From Hybos culiciformis (Eukaryota; Arthropoda; Insecta; Diptera; Hybotidae): a stretch of DNA of 64,000 nt. Positions within the stretch are counted from its first letter, which is position 1; every line of letters begins with the position of its first letter. Position numbers and translations under genes: made by a program. The stretch is taken from contig OZ023275.1 of NCBI GenBank assembly GCA_964007475.1, forward strand, positions 36,699,381-36,763,380, written 5' to 3'. Below are positions 12,291 through 24,780 of the stretch, piece by piece. Under the pieces are notes generated by a model. The model was not told where the DNA came from, searched no databases, and saw nothing but the letters and a program-made list of their open reading frames with translations.

Positions 12291-14185
12291 GAAAATAATT
12301 TGATTTTTCTTTTACCTCTTTTTTTCATTTATATACATTAATTTTTTCTCGAGATATTATTCATTTATTTTATTTTATTTTTTTGCTCTTGCAGTTTTAG
12401 TACCTATATATATATATGGTATGAGAAATTTTGCGGCTTTCCTTAGGGATTTTTTTTTAATGTATTTTTCTACGCATCCTATTCGGGAATACTGAAAAAC
12501 TTTTGAATACACAAAAAAAAAATAATAACGAAAACAAAGCTTTTTTTTTCTATGCTGCAGCAGCATCACAATAATTTTTTTTACTGAGAGAAAAATCTCA
12601 ATTGTAGCATTTAAGTATTAAAACAAAAAATACAACAAAAAAAAAAAATAACAATTTTCCTTAACTTCATTTTCTTTGCAGCAGTTTTTCATCAAAACAT
12701 AATTTTTTCCTTTTTTTTTTTGATCATAAAAATAATTTTTTTCTGACCTACATGATTTTCAATTTATCTCAATTTTCAGTCCTAGTTTTTGATTCGGTTG
12801 GAACGGATGTTTTAAAAAAAATATTTGAAAAAAGGATATTTGAAGGAAAATGAATTGTTTTTCTTTTATATACATTTTACAACACCGTATATAGATATTT
12901 TATCGGGGTTAATTTAACAACAAAAAAAAAGAAAATAAAAAGCCGATAAAAATAAATAAAGTTACATACATTTTTTTTTATCTTAATCGTGTTTTTTTTT
13001 TTTTTTTTTAATACAAATTAAATAAAGTCAAAATATTTCTGCAAAATAATTAAAATCATGATTTTGTTTATTTCTTTTGCACAAAAAGGATAATATTGTT
13101 TTGTCGCCATTTTTAAACAACAAATCTGAAAATAAAAATGATTTATTTAATATAAATCTTTCAAGAAAATAAAGTTTTTAACTTTAATCTTTGATAAATA
13201 AAAAAAAAATAATATTTTTAACATAATCTACTAAAAACTAATAAATCATTTAATACATATAAATATACTTATGTATCTATATATATGACAAAAAAAAATT
13301 TGAAAGAAATTGTAACAAATTTTTGGTTATAGAAAAACAAATAGAGAGCTTTTCTATGCTTTTTTCTTCTCAATCCACTTGATTTAAATTTTTTATTTTT
13401 ATATATATAAGTTTTTTTTTTTTAAATATAGAGGCAAAAAATTAATAAAGTAAAAAAAAAAAAACAAGTATAGTCGGAAAATAGTAGATGGAAAACGGAA
13501 AAAACGAGAAAAAAAAAACCAAAAATTCCATTCATAATTTATTACCAATTTTGGTATAAAACATAAAAGAAGAAGAAGAAAAAAATAAAAGTATAAAAAT
13601 AAAAATAAATAAAAAAAAAAATTGTGTGTAAATATTTTTAATACATCTTTTTTTTTTCTGTGGCTTCATAAATATAAAAAATACATATATATACAACATA
13701 TATATGAATAATATATATATATAATTTCAAGGATACAAATTTGTGTTTTTAATCTTTATTTATATTTTTCACTTGCTAAATTTATGATATTTCCTTTTTG
13801 AAATATTGAACAAAATATTAAAAAAAAAAATAAACTTTTTTTTTTCTACTAAAAAGTTTTTAATATACACAACATATATAGTATTTTTTTTTTTTTATGA
13901 TTAACGAATAAAGAATAAGGTGTGTTTTCAATAAAAACAAAAAAAAGTTTATAATATTTTTATTAACTTTTTTTTTTGTTTTCATTTTATTGAAGTTTGA
14001 AAATTTGTTATTTACTTTTTTTTTTATTTTCTTTAAGAAAACCATTATTTTGTAGCGGAAAAAATTGATTGACACATCAAAATTTGAATGTATGTATTTT
14101 ATTTATCGTATGACAAAATTTATATTGTATAAAAATTTAAATTTTTTTAATTCAATGAGTGTGGAACTAAATGCATAACAAAGAA

Positions 14186-14189
<4 letters not shown>

Positions 14190-14219
<30 letters not shown>
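14190..14219. repeat. (AT)15 microsatellite
   Basis: An uninterrupted AT dinucleotide run of about 30 bp, likely polymorphic in length. Confidence 0.95.
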
Positions 14220-14221
<2 letters not shown>

Positions 14222-15904
14222 TTTTAATTTTATCAAATAACAAGAAGTAACATTATCAGTATTATCTGTAGATAACATCTAGAATATACACAAAAACGAA
14301 TTAAGTGGCTATAGACTTTGTTTTCTTCTAAATAGATTATTAATCCCGGAAAAAACAAATAGGTTCATTAAAGGCAATTGACATAAACGAATGTACGAAA
14401 CTATATATGAAAATCTCTATATAGAAAACATAAAGTTTAAAATTGGATTAAAATTAAAAATAAACATAATTAAATAATTAATTTTAATTTAGTATTATGA
14501 TAATTATTAAATTTTACAAAAACAAAAAATCAATTATACATTGAATAAATATTTGTTTTAATTTAATTTTACAAATCAATTTTAAATTTTTCAGTAAGTA
14601 TTTTCATAAAAAATCATTTTTGTTAACGTGATTCTCATCCTTAAGAGACTTTGCTTATTTGGCTAGTTGACAGCTTGATAATTATGTCGGCAATTACTTA
14701 GTCCATTACTGGTATTATAATTATGATGGTTCAATTTATCAATTTATTATAATTTTGATGGTTCAGATTATCGTTGAGTTAAGAAAAAAGAAGGCTTTCA
14801 AATTGATTATAATATAATTATAATTATAAGACTTTAGTGTTCAAATATCCTGGCTTAATTAAGCAGACATAATGAATATATAAAGAAGAATTCCTCTTTT
14901 TTTTATTACGAGTATAAGTAAATTTTGAATACTTAATAAATACATAATTACATACTAAAATAAATGTTTGTCTTATATTTTTCTATTGAAATCCTAAAAA
15001 AAGATAAAGATACGATAAAAAAAAATGTTATTTTTAAAAATATAAAAACACGTTTTTTCCAACTTTAGGCTTTCCTTTAGGCTTTAAAAACAAAAAAACA
15101 CAATAAAAGAAAATATAAAACCAAATAAACATCATAATAAAATATTTAATTTGATATTGCGTAAAAACATTTATTTTAGAATACACAAAAAACAAAAATT
15201 TATACCTTAATTTTATTTTTAGAATTTGCGTACGGACTTAATATGTAAAAATGACAAAAATATACTCTTTTCTTTAGTTTTACTTTTCTTTTTTTTTTTG
15301 TTTTTCAAATCTTTGCAAAGCCATCAAAACGTAAAATAAGGCTGCTCTTTTTTTCTACAGCAGTATTCAAACTTTTTTCAGAATTTATAAATAACGCGAT
15401 TTTTGTATAAAAATTGTAAAATCTGGTGAATTTTTTTTCTTTTCAAAGATGTAAAAGGATATTGTGAAGGATATATTATCATCATAAAAAGCTTAAAAAT
15501 AAATAAATTATTTAAAAAAATATATTATATAAAAAAAAAAAATATTGTCAATAAAAAACTTTATACATAAATAAAGAAAATAAAACTTTTATTTTTTTTT
15601 ATTTTAGAGCGCATCAGATTATCCTACTTAAACTTTTAAATAAATTTTACGAAGAATAAATTTTATTACAACACAAAAAAAAAAATAATGTAAACCAGTT
15701 TTTATGTCTTGTTGTATTTTTGCCTTCTGTATAATGCATTTATGTATAATGCATTTTTTTTTGTGCAATCTATATTATAACTCAATAATATAGTTTACTT
15801 AACTTAATAACCTTGAGTTAAAAAAAAAGTGGTTAGATACTTAGTATTATTGTTATCAGATTCAGTCATTGTTCAGTCAGTTCCGTAAATAATTAACACA
15901 CGAA

Positions 15905-16054
15905 CTGTTATTTTTGAAAGTGGTATAAGTGTCCATTATTTCATGTATCATTTTTTCATGTAAATATGGAGAGAAGACGGCTATATCTTACTAAAATTAC
16001 CATTAACTTATTTTTTTTTTAAAAAGTGGACTTATACCACTTTCAAAAAAACAG
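15905..16054. mobile_element. MITE-like inverted repeat, about 150 bp
   Basis: The arm at 15905-15934 contains GAAAGTGGTATAAGT and is mirrored at 16026-16054, where the complement ACTTATACCACTTTC is exact. The flanking poly(T)/poly(A) and CTGT/ACAG ends also pair. The arms are about 30 bp and enclose about 90 bp of non-coding sequence. There is no obvious target-site duplication and no ORF. It may be a small non-autonomous element or the inner part of a larger one. Confidence 0.6.
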
Positions 16055-19000
16055 CTCACATCTAATTTGCTTTGAAATTTTGTAGAGGATGTATAACTTC
16101 GAAAATGTCAGAAAAAAAAAATTATTTAATATTTATCAAAGCTAGTTTCTGAAGTTTCTGAATTTTACACTTAAATTTTAACTCATCTGTTTGACCTTTT
16201 AATTAATTTTATTAAAAAATATTCATTTAAAACATTATTTCAATCTTTATATGGTATATAAGGTATGAAATTGGAATAAAATATGAAATTTTATAACAAA
16301 GAATTTAATTATTTTCAATATATAGCATTCATGAAATTCCATTTAATAAATTTTATAAAGAAAAAATTATGAAAAATAAAAATGTTTTTTTTTTTTTTTT
16401 TGATTTCAAGGTGAAATTAATTTTTGATAGGCATTTTAACCATTTTTCATTTCGAAATTTTACCATTGAAAAATATTTGAGAAAAAAAAATTTTTGAGAT
16501 ACACAATAGCATAACAAAAAAATATATATAATTATTTGAAAATTCGTAAAAAATAATCAATTATATTTTTTTAAACTAATTTTTCTTGGAAATCTTTTTT
16601 ACCAATTAAAAGAATATTTTCTTATCCATTTCATTGTATACAGATCTTTCAATTAGGGTTTGAATTTATAAACAACTCATACCTTAAATATATAAAAAAT
16701 TAAATTGTTTACTTCCAATTCGTCAAATTTTGATTACTGGAATTATTAATTATTATTGTGACAAAAATTCCGGAAAAATTTTATTTTTATATTCTTAAAA
16801 TTTTCACTAAAACGCTTGGTGACAAAAAAAAAAAAAAACGCTTGGTGACAATATTGGCATAACTTTTTTTTAGAATTAAATTTCAATATTCATTTAAAAA
16901 ATAAAAATTTCTAATTATAAAACATTAAAAATTGTTAGAATTAAATTCAAGTTTTTTTTTCGACCAAAACCATTGTATTTATTTTTCCCGCCCTTTGTTA
17001 ACCGACCATTTGTACATTCTGTGTAATGATTAATTATGACAACTTTCATTTTTTTGACATTTTTGTTATATAATTTTGGAAAGAAAATTTTTTCTGACAC
17101 ATAAGTTTTAATTAATTTTTCAAAATATAATTAGATGCAAGACATTGTAATATTATTAATTTTATTAAAAAAAATTATTTATATATATTTATAAGTGTAT
17201 AGTATTTATATAAAATGTTTTCTCAAATGCTAATTTAAAGCTGAATAATATTTTCTTCAAAATTCATAATTTTATTCACATCTATAATTAGCTTTTTGTT
17301 TGATAATTAATTCGTTTTTTTTTTGTTTAAAATTTATAAAAATTATAAATATTTGTTTTGAATATTATTTTATTTATTGACATTTTATTGACATTTTAGA
17401 AAATACTACTGTTTTGTATGAACACACATAGTTGAAAATTATTAAACCAACATTTATTATTGATTAAATATACATTTAAATTCCAAACATTGACAGTGTG
17501 ATAATAAATTCGTAGACCTTTAATCTGTTTTTATTTGCACTTAAAATGAGGAAAAATTTTGATAACGATTTAAAAATAGAAAATTGTATCAAAAGTATCA
17601 CTCCTTTATTTTTTTTTTTTTTTTTTGAAAATCAATGTAGTTTCTATTTAGCGTTTTTGACATAATATCATAAAAAAGAAAATCTTGATTGAATTTAATG
17701 GAAGCAACTGATATTTCACATACGATTTTTTTTTTCTAAATTCCCTTTACAACTTAATTTATAGATTGGGAAAAATCCTTAAAACCCAAATTTCGATTCA
17801 AAAGAAACCATCAATTTTTATTGGTTTTTCACATTTACTTTTATTTTTTTATATACATATGTATGAAGGAAAAGCAAATATTTTTGTGCTAAAAACTGTA
17901 ATTTTATTTTTTTTAAGGAAAGAGAGTTTTGTTTTATGTGTACATAATATTATTTATTTATTTCGTTATTTTTTTTTTTTTATCTTATTTAAGCTTATTG
18001 GTTTGGGCTTAACGTTATTATTTGAGAAAATGTGTCAAAAAGTCTATTACGTGCAAAACATGTAATTTATCATTTTATTTGTTTACGTACTTCGTTTTTT
18101 TTTTTTTTTTTGTAGAATAAACAAAAATAATAATGAGTATAAAATTATGAATGAAAATTGTATAATGAAATATATGAGGAAAAAATTGAAAAGAAAAAGG
18201 CTATCACAATTTTGTTTCAATTATATAGCAAAAATTAAATGACATAATAATACAAAATAAAGTGGTAAACACGAGGGTAAACATGAGTAACAAACTGCGT
18301 TGAAGTGGCAAATACTTAAAATTGAAAAACAATAATATAAAAGTAAATGGGAAAGAAAATTTCTAAAAATAAAAATAAATTATATTTATTATTGTATGAT
18401 ATTTTATTTTTCTAATTCTAAGATTTCAATACAAATAAATAAACAAACTTAAAATAAATTTGAAAGTATTTATCGATTTCCAGGAAAAGTTTGATTTGAA
18501 TCTATAGCCTTTCTTAAAATCATTTATTATCACTATGGTTTCGTTTATACTCTTATTTGCTTAAAGTAATAAAATTTGGACAAATGTATAGATCTCGATT
18601 AAGTATATACCAAATATTTGCTTTGGGATATGTTTTCTTTCTCAAAAAAAATTATATAATTAATTATTAAACACTCTGTTTTGTTTGTGTTTTCTAATCT
18701 CTTCAGATAAATATTTATTATTTGGATCCGTGTTATTTTCATGCTTAATAAAGACAAAAATTAAAATATTTTCGGCTTTTTAATAATAATTACATATTAT
18801 ACATATATTAATATTATTTTAGAATTATGAAACAAAATTAATTAAAAAATAAAACACACTCAAATAAATTTTGAAACAGTCATTATAAACAGACTTTTTT
18901 TCAATTTCATTCAGTATATTGTCATTTTTATCTTAATTTTCGCAATTTAGGTTTAGATTTTGCCCTATCTGAATTTTTCACTAAAGTCATTAGAGACGTT

Positions 19001-19810
19001 TCTTGCATTCTAGCGATAAAATAAATGGTTTGTAGTTAATCGTTAGGCATAATTGAAAGGTAAAATGTGGGTAATATTTTGAGTTTTTTTTTTTATAACG
19101 AATTACATGAAATTCATCGAACTGGTTTGTAATTGTAAGGCGTAGTTAATATTAAAATGAATGTTACAATACGACGAAAACAATATAATTTTTAAATTAA
19201 TTAGTTTCCTTAAATCTCGTTATGATTTCCTAATTATGGTTGTTAAAGAAAAGAAGAAATAATATTATTATTTACTTTTATACTTATGGACAAACTTGAT
19301 TTATTGACCGTACTCTGTTAAAGTTTTCAGGAAACTTCTTAAATCAAATTTTCCTTTTTTTTTATTATTGTTCTTGTTAATAACAAGTACCAAAATTAAT
19401 AAAAAATATTTAAATTTGAAAAACAATTGAAAAAAAGGGTGGGCTTTTTGACATTACAAAACCTTTTTTGTTTTTTTTGTTTCTTTCTTGTTTTGTAAAG
19501 AACTTCTTAATAGTTAAATTTCTTGAGCCTTACATTTAATATAAAAAATATATATATACATATATTTAATGGACAACATCCTTCACAGATCATTAATTTA
19601 TATCAAATGCGCATATTTGAAATTAAATTTGGTCCCATAAAAGAATTGCTTTGCCGAATAGAAAAATGTTAAAAAAAAATTTAATTCAAGATTTTCAAAA
19701 ATACACTTGAAAAGTTTTAATTCAACTTGAATATTTGTTCAAAATTATATTAATTAGGTGGTTGTCATTACATTAAAGGTATTTTCCAAAAATTCAATTA
19801 AGTACCTATT
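16055..19810. other. AT-rich non-coding stretch
   Basis: I recognise no gene. A 26-bp-period duplication of ACGCTTGGTGACA lies at 16813-16851 around a poly(A) run. A minus-strand frame at 16915-17100 has a hydrophilic middle but begins with GTG and resembles nothing I know. Confidence 0.6.
16813..16851. repeat. Short duplication around poly(A)
   Basis: ACGCTTGGTGACA occurs at 16812-16824 and again 26 bp later, separated by a poly(A) run. This fits replication slippage. Confidence 0.8.
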
Positions 19811-20106
19811 ATCATTGAGTAATAATATTTATAAGAGGGACAGAATTCATACAAGTAAATTTTTTTCTAAATAACTCAAAAATTATGACAATATTTTCAA
19901 TGTATTGAGTAAATTTTTTAACTCAAATGTGTTTATTCTTAATTTTATTATTTTTATTATTGTATTAGGAATAAACACATTTGAGTATGAAATTTTTATT
20001 CAATACATTGAAAATATTGTCATCAATTTTGAGTTATTTGAAAAAAAAAATCTGAAATTTACTTGTATGAATTCTGATCCTCTTATAAATATTATTACTC
20101 ACTGCT
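19811..20106. repeat. Near-perfect palindrome of about 296 bp (foldback/hairpin)
   Basis: The left arm, about 19811-19943, is the reverse complement of the right arm, about 19964-20106, at roughly 90% identity by eye. Long exact blocks include ACTCAAATGTGTTTATTC and TGACAATATTTTCAATGTATTGA-like segments. The central loop is only about 20 nt of AT-rich sequence. A few 1-6 nt indels sit in the poly(T) part. A transcript would fold into one very long hairpin. The 74-codon plus-strand frame at 19905-20129 is a by-product of the structure. Possible identities are a foldback MITE, an inverted duplication formed at a break, or a hairpin-RNA locus. I see no clear target duplication outside the arms. 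Confidence 0.95.
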
Positions 20107-23070
20107 ATTATCTAGTTTCAATTATTTAATTTGTTATTTCAAGTATAGGTAATTTTTTCTCTTTAAATTTTTGATAAGCGTTCCAAAGTTTTCATATTTT
20201 CCTTAATAATTTAAAAATTAACTGGCATCGCATAGGATGCCTGAAAATATTTAAGATTGAGTTTAAATTTATCTAGTCGATATTTATAGAATCCAAAAAA
20301 AAAGCACAAAATTTTTACAGGGTTTTTTTATCCGCATGATCTTCATTTTTGCTGTATGAAAAAACGTTATTTCCTAAATAAAAAAAAAGTATTATGTTTA
20401 TGTACAATAAGATATACGTATTTATAACCGGTTATGAAAATATCAGAAAGCGTTATATATATTGTATATGTTTGTGCTTTATCGTAATAAAGGGATATAA
20501 AATATAATTTGTAAATATATCCTTGATACGTGACTAAAGTTTCAAAAGAGAAATATAATGATGCAAAAAAACAAAAATTAAAGTAGGTAAACTTTTTTTT
20601 TTGGTTTTTATTTTTAACTTAAATTGAAAATCAAACACTTTTTTGATATCATTTTGTGTCTCAGATATGTTTAAAATTTAGAACATGGTTTTTAATATCC
20701 TTATTATTTATTCGAATTTAAATTTTTTGTTAGAATCTTTTCGTGAATAGACAATTTTCAATTTTAATTTTAATTTTTATTTTATGAGTTAGCTTTTGTT
20801 AATGTTATATCAAATAATCTGTTTTTATCAAATAAAGTTCGGCCAAGAATTTCAAGATTATAATAATAATATGGATTATGGATCTTGCCTTATATAGTAG
20901 CTTATAAGCTTAATATAGTTTATATAGAAAAAGTATTCTAAAGCTTTCAAGTAGGTTTCTGCTAGTTTTAACATCACAATGTGATAACATTCGTTTACAG
21001 ATTTTGCACATCTTATCAAATATTCTAGATAAGATACCATCTGCATTATAATATAAGAACACGATATTATTTTATGATTTGAATGAAAAATTATATCTGT
21101 CCGGTATAAAATAGCTCTTACAGATATTTTGTTTTCATCATTAAAATCATTATTATTTCTGGAAATGAGGAATGGTCTATTTTATAATTGCATAATTGTT
21201 AATTGTATCAAATCGAGTTATAATTTTTAATTTGTGCAAAAATTATAACGAACACTATATTTAGAAAATTTTTCAATCTCAAAAAATATGAAGAATTATT
21301 ATTATGTAAAAGAAAAAAAAAATCATCATTATGTAAGGGTATAATTTAAATTGTAATTGTATTTAATGCTCAGTTATCACGTTATATCAGAGTCAGAGAA
21401 TTGTTATATTTCATAATATGTATATATGTTTCTATATTTTTTTATCATTTTATAACTCTTATTTCCTCAAAATTTTAATCGAAATATTTCACATACAAAC
21501 TTTTAAAGTTACGTCCAAATATTAAATTGTAAAAAAAAAACTATAGCGAGATAAAAACATGCCAGTAGAGTATTTTGATTCAAAATGTGGAAAACGTGGA
21601 CTTTTCTTTGTTTATGACTTTATATAATTTGTTTTTTTTTTTAAATTGAGCATTATCCTTTTGGGACACAAAAATTATATAAATTATGAATGGCTTCCTA
21701 AAATAAACATGTGTGTCAAATAAAAATTCACCTTTAAAGTATTCTAAACAAATAATTTTCAAATAACGACAAATATTTAAGAAAATTTAAATTTAATACT
21801 TCGTATAAATATGTCTATTTGTTATATTTTATAAAATGTGCTTTTTTTCATTCATTTCTTATTTACTGTCCTTGAAAGATATGTTTTATATTTAAAATCT
21901 TTTAAAAATAGAATGTTTTTTTAAACGATAGTAACAAAACAATTATTACTAACTAAAAATATATAAAAATAATAATTTCTGAGCCTGAACACGTATAGTA
22001 TTATATTATGTCTACATCATATACATACTTATATAGCAATTGAGTCGCAACAATACAATAATTCTACCACATTATATGCATAACATTATATAAAAATATG
22101 TATATATTGTATATACAAAAGGAAACATTTAAAAAAAAAAATTTATATATTTATATATAAAAATGCTGCGACAGGATAAAAAATAATTGGCGAAAATATA
22201 CATTTTACACAACAATATCATTTTACCAATTTTAATGTCGTTATGTGTAGGACACATTTGAGTTTTATTTATTCAATGCTTAAATAATACATATAAGATT
22301 TATATATTTAATGTATATACATAAAAAACGAAAATAACTACCAGATATATGACGTTTTGTAATGCATTATTATTACAATTAAAAATATATAAATAAAAAA
22401 AATGTAACAAGGATAAAATAAATATTTCTATTTAAATTAAAATTGTATTATTATTATTATTATTTTTATTATTATATTTTTTTTTTTTGAAACATTAAGC
22501 GAGAAAATTTTTTATTACTGAAAAATTTTAATATAATTTGAATAAATTTAAAGGGATACCACTTTATGGGTTAGATATAGAAGACAATTAAAAACAATAT
22601 ATTGTTGTGAACTATGTTTATTTAAATAGTATATATATATTATATTTTATAAATATTATTGCTTTTTGAATTGAGAAAATAAATTTATTACAATAACGAA
22701 TTGTCGTGTCAGTGCTTTCGCAGTGTCTCTTTATTAAATATAGATACGCCAATGAAAAGTAATAAAACTGACCATAATAGACACATTCATTCTGTATCCA
22801 AGAAAAATAAATATTAAATAAAATCCTTTAAAATTATAATATATATATAAATATATACCATAGATGAAATTTAACGCCACTATAAATTTAATAAGGATAT
22901 TGTACATTTTTAGCTTCATGTCATATGGTTCATTTCCGTATCAAACAATATTTTCTAAATTTTATAGTGTAATGGTAATAAACAGACAATAAATATTTAT
23001 TATTCTTAAATGAAAGGATAATCAAGTTGAACAAGACTACAGACTTCAATAAACATAAACTAAATTAAAT
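20107..23070. other. AT-rich non-coding stretch
   Basis: No gene is recognised. There is a small hairpin, GGCATC..GATGCC, near 20224-20241, a GC-richer 20-bp island around 22700, and an ATT-repeat tract near 22445-22475. The short open frames are hydrophobic, low-complexity products of AT-rich DNA. Confidence 0.65.
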
Positions 23071-23129
23071 TTAATAGTGCTCCAACATTATATTAGCAAA
23101 TCTCTGGATGGAACCTGATGCACGATACT
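23071..23129 (-). pseudogene. Possible scrap of Ty3/gypsy RNase H
   Basis: Minus-strand reading after an acceptor-like ATTATAG gives 18 codons and a stop (23071-23073). The peptide contains ASGSIQRFANIMLEHY. Ty3/gypsy RNase H domains carry a conserved block of the type AS.RIQRWA..L..Y, and the spacing and residues here are similar, with F in place of the usual W. Only about 16 residues match and no other pol motif is visible nearby, so chance resemblance is quite possible. Confidence 0.17.
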
Positions 23130-24599
23130 CTATAATAAAACATTACAATTTACAAGCAAAAATATAACATATACCTATGTTTTATTTAACCCAATTTTAA
23201 TTCCAATTCAGGCAATATTCTAAAAAACGATTTTCATATTGCTTCGTTTTTTTGTTTTCAATGACATTTTTCTTTTCATTTGATTGATCGTTTAACGTTC
23301 CTCTTAACATACAAAGCTAACAAAAAATAATGTTCAAAAGCTCTTCAAGCTCAAACAAAAAGTTTTTAGAGAATTATTATTATTTTTTCATTTAATACAA
23401 TTTTTTTTTTATTTTATTGCTAATTTTCATTGAAAAGTGTCGTTGAAAATTATTTCATTGAACTAAATATAATATTAAGTAAAAAGTTTCAATTACATTT
23501 GAATTTTTCAAAAGAAAATGAAACTATACTTCAAAATTATTTTCACAGAAAAGCACAATGTGAGAATTCACCCATTGTCTTTTTAATAAAAAAAATTAAT
23601 TTGAATTATATTGCAAAAAAAAAAAATTTGTATGGGAAAATTTTTGATTATTTGTTTATCTTGCTCTTTGATATGAACACAAAATGTGTATATTTTTCTT
23701 TACAGCTCTCTTGTGTTTAAGTGGTACACAAAAATGTAATGAAAACAGATTATATTTTTGTTTTATATGCACTCAAAAAGAAATATATGTGCACATATAT
23801 ATATTTTTAATTTTATTTTATTTATATTATATTAGTTTTATTTTGGTAAAAAATCGGAGAAAAAAAATTTTTTTTTTTTTTTTACTCTAAATTCAAATTA
23901 ACAAAAACAATTTTTTATTTTTAAGTGTCAACTAACTTTTTATAGTTAATAAATTTCAATAAGAATAAAATTGCAAATTCTCAATTTAAGGTATGTGTTC
24001 ATTCGAAGGAGTAAAAGTGTTTTTTATGCATTAACATTATGCCATATGTAATAAAATTTAATGTTCTGAACTCTTTCTTTTCAATGCATGTATACGTAAA
24101 GCATATTTATTTTTATTTTTTTTTTTATGTGTGCAAGCAAATATAATGTTCATATGTGTGTTTTAGAATTTTATAACATATAAATTACTATCAAATAATT
24201 CTCAATGGCCAAGACCTCCTCTTGTTTTATTCTGTTTTTGCTGTATTTTACACTTAGCAAATGGTCGTTAAGTTTGATGTCATAAAAAATAATTTTCATA
24301 AAGTTTGTAATATACTCGTAATATAAAGATAATGTCATTATTATATTTATATAAATTTATTATTCATTATATCCTTTTATATTATTTAACTACACATTAT
24401 TAAAAGTCCTTAATAAACAATAATTTGAAAAAGAAATCAAATTAAAACATATAAATCAAATTAAAAAAAAAAAAAAAAAACATGTTTAACTGAGGGTAAC
24501 TAAGGGGGAAAAATTTTCCTTTAAAAAAGTTAAATAATATTTTATTTTTATAATAATGACAATATTTTGATGAAACTGTAACCAAAAATACACATTTTA

Positions 24600-24780
24600 A
24601 CTTTAGAATGAGTTGGGATTGAGTTTACTATCTAAGAATGTAATATACGTTTGTTCAGAATAAAAAACGAAGCTATGATTGGAACTGCTCTTTATTCAAG
24701 CTGTTGGATAATGGATTGGGTCGACAAGTTCTAGAACTAGTTCCAGCAAAGCTAATTTCAGCTCTTACTTTCATAAAACA
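24600..24780 (-). mobile_element. Possible LTR-like fragment
   Basis: This GC-richer patch reads on the minus strand AATAAAGAGCAGTTCCAATC shortly before CATAGCTTCG, which is the style of an insect LTR polyadenylation/R region. The same strand carries a 33-codon ATG frame (24673-24774) rich in S, N, P and R. No matching second LTR, primer-binding site or pol remnant is visible. The assignment rests on style alone. Confidence 0.15.

Larger units (their letters stand above)
11029..15904. other. AT-rich, poly(T)-dense non-coding stretch
   Basis: No gene is recognised. Poly(T) and poly(A) runs of 10-17 bases are frequent, and two TA-type microsatellites are listed separately. A 33-codon ATG frame at 12752-12853 has a T-rich stretch ending in TTTTCAG just inside it, so it could be a short ORF or a spliced end exon, but nothing confirms either. 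Another good acceptor, TTTATTTTAG at about 15606, is followed by short frames and AATAAA, with no further support. Confidence 0.6.

Noticed and set aside
12752..12853. 33-codon ATG frame as a confirmed small gene
   Set aside because: The peptide looks reasonable (VFDSVGTDVLKKIFEKR) but other equally neat frames occur by chance in GC-richer spots of this window; no further support.
19905..20129. 74-codon frame in the palindrome
   Set aside because: The frame is explained by the inverted repeat and starts at TTG in one arm.
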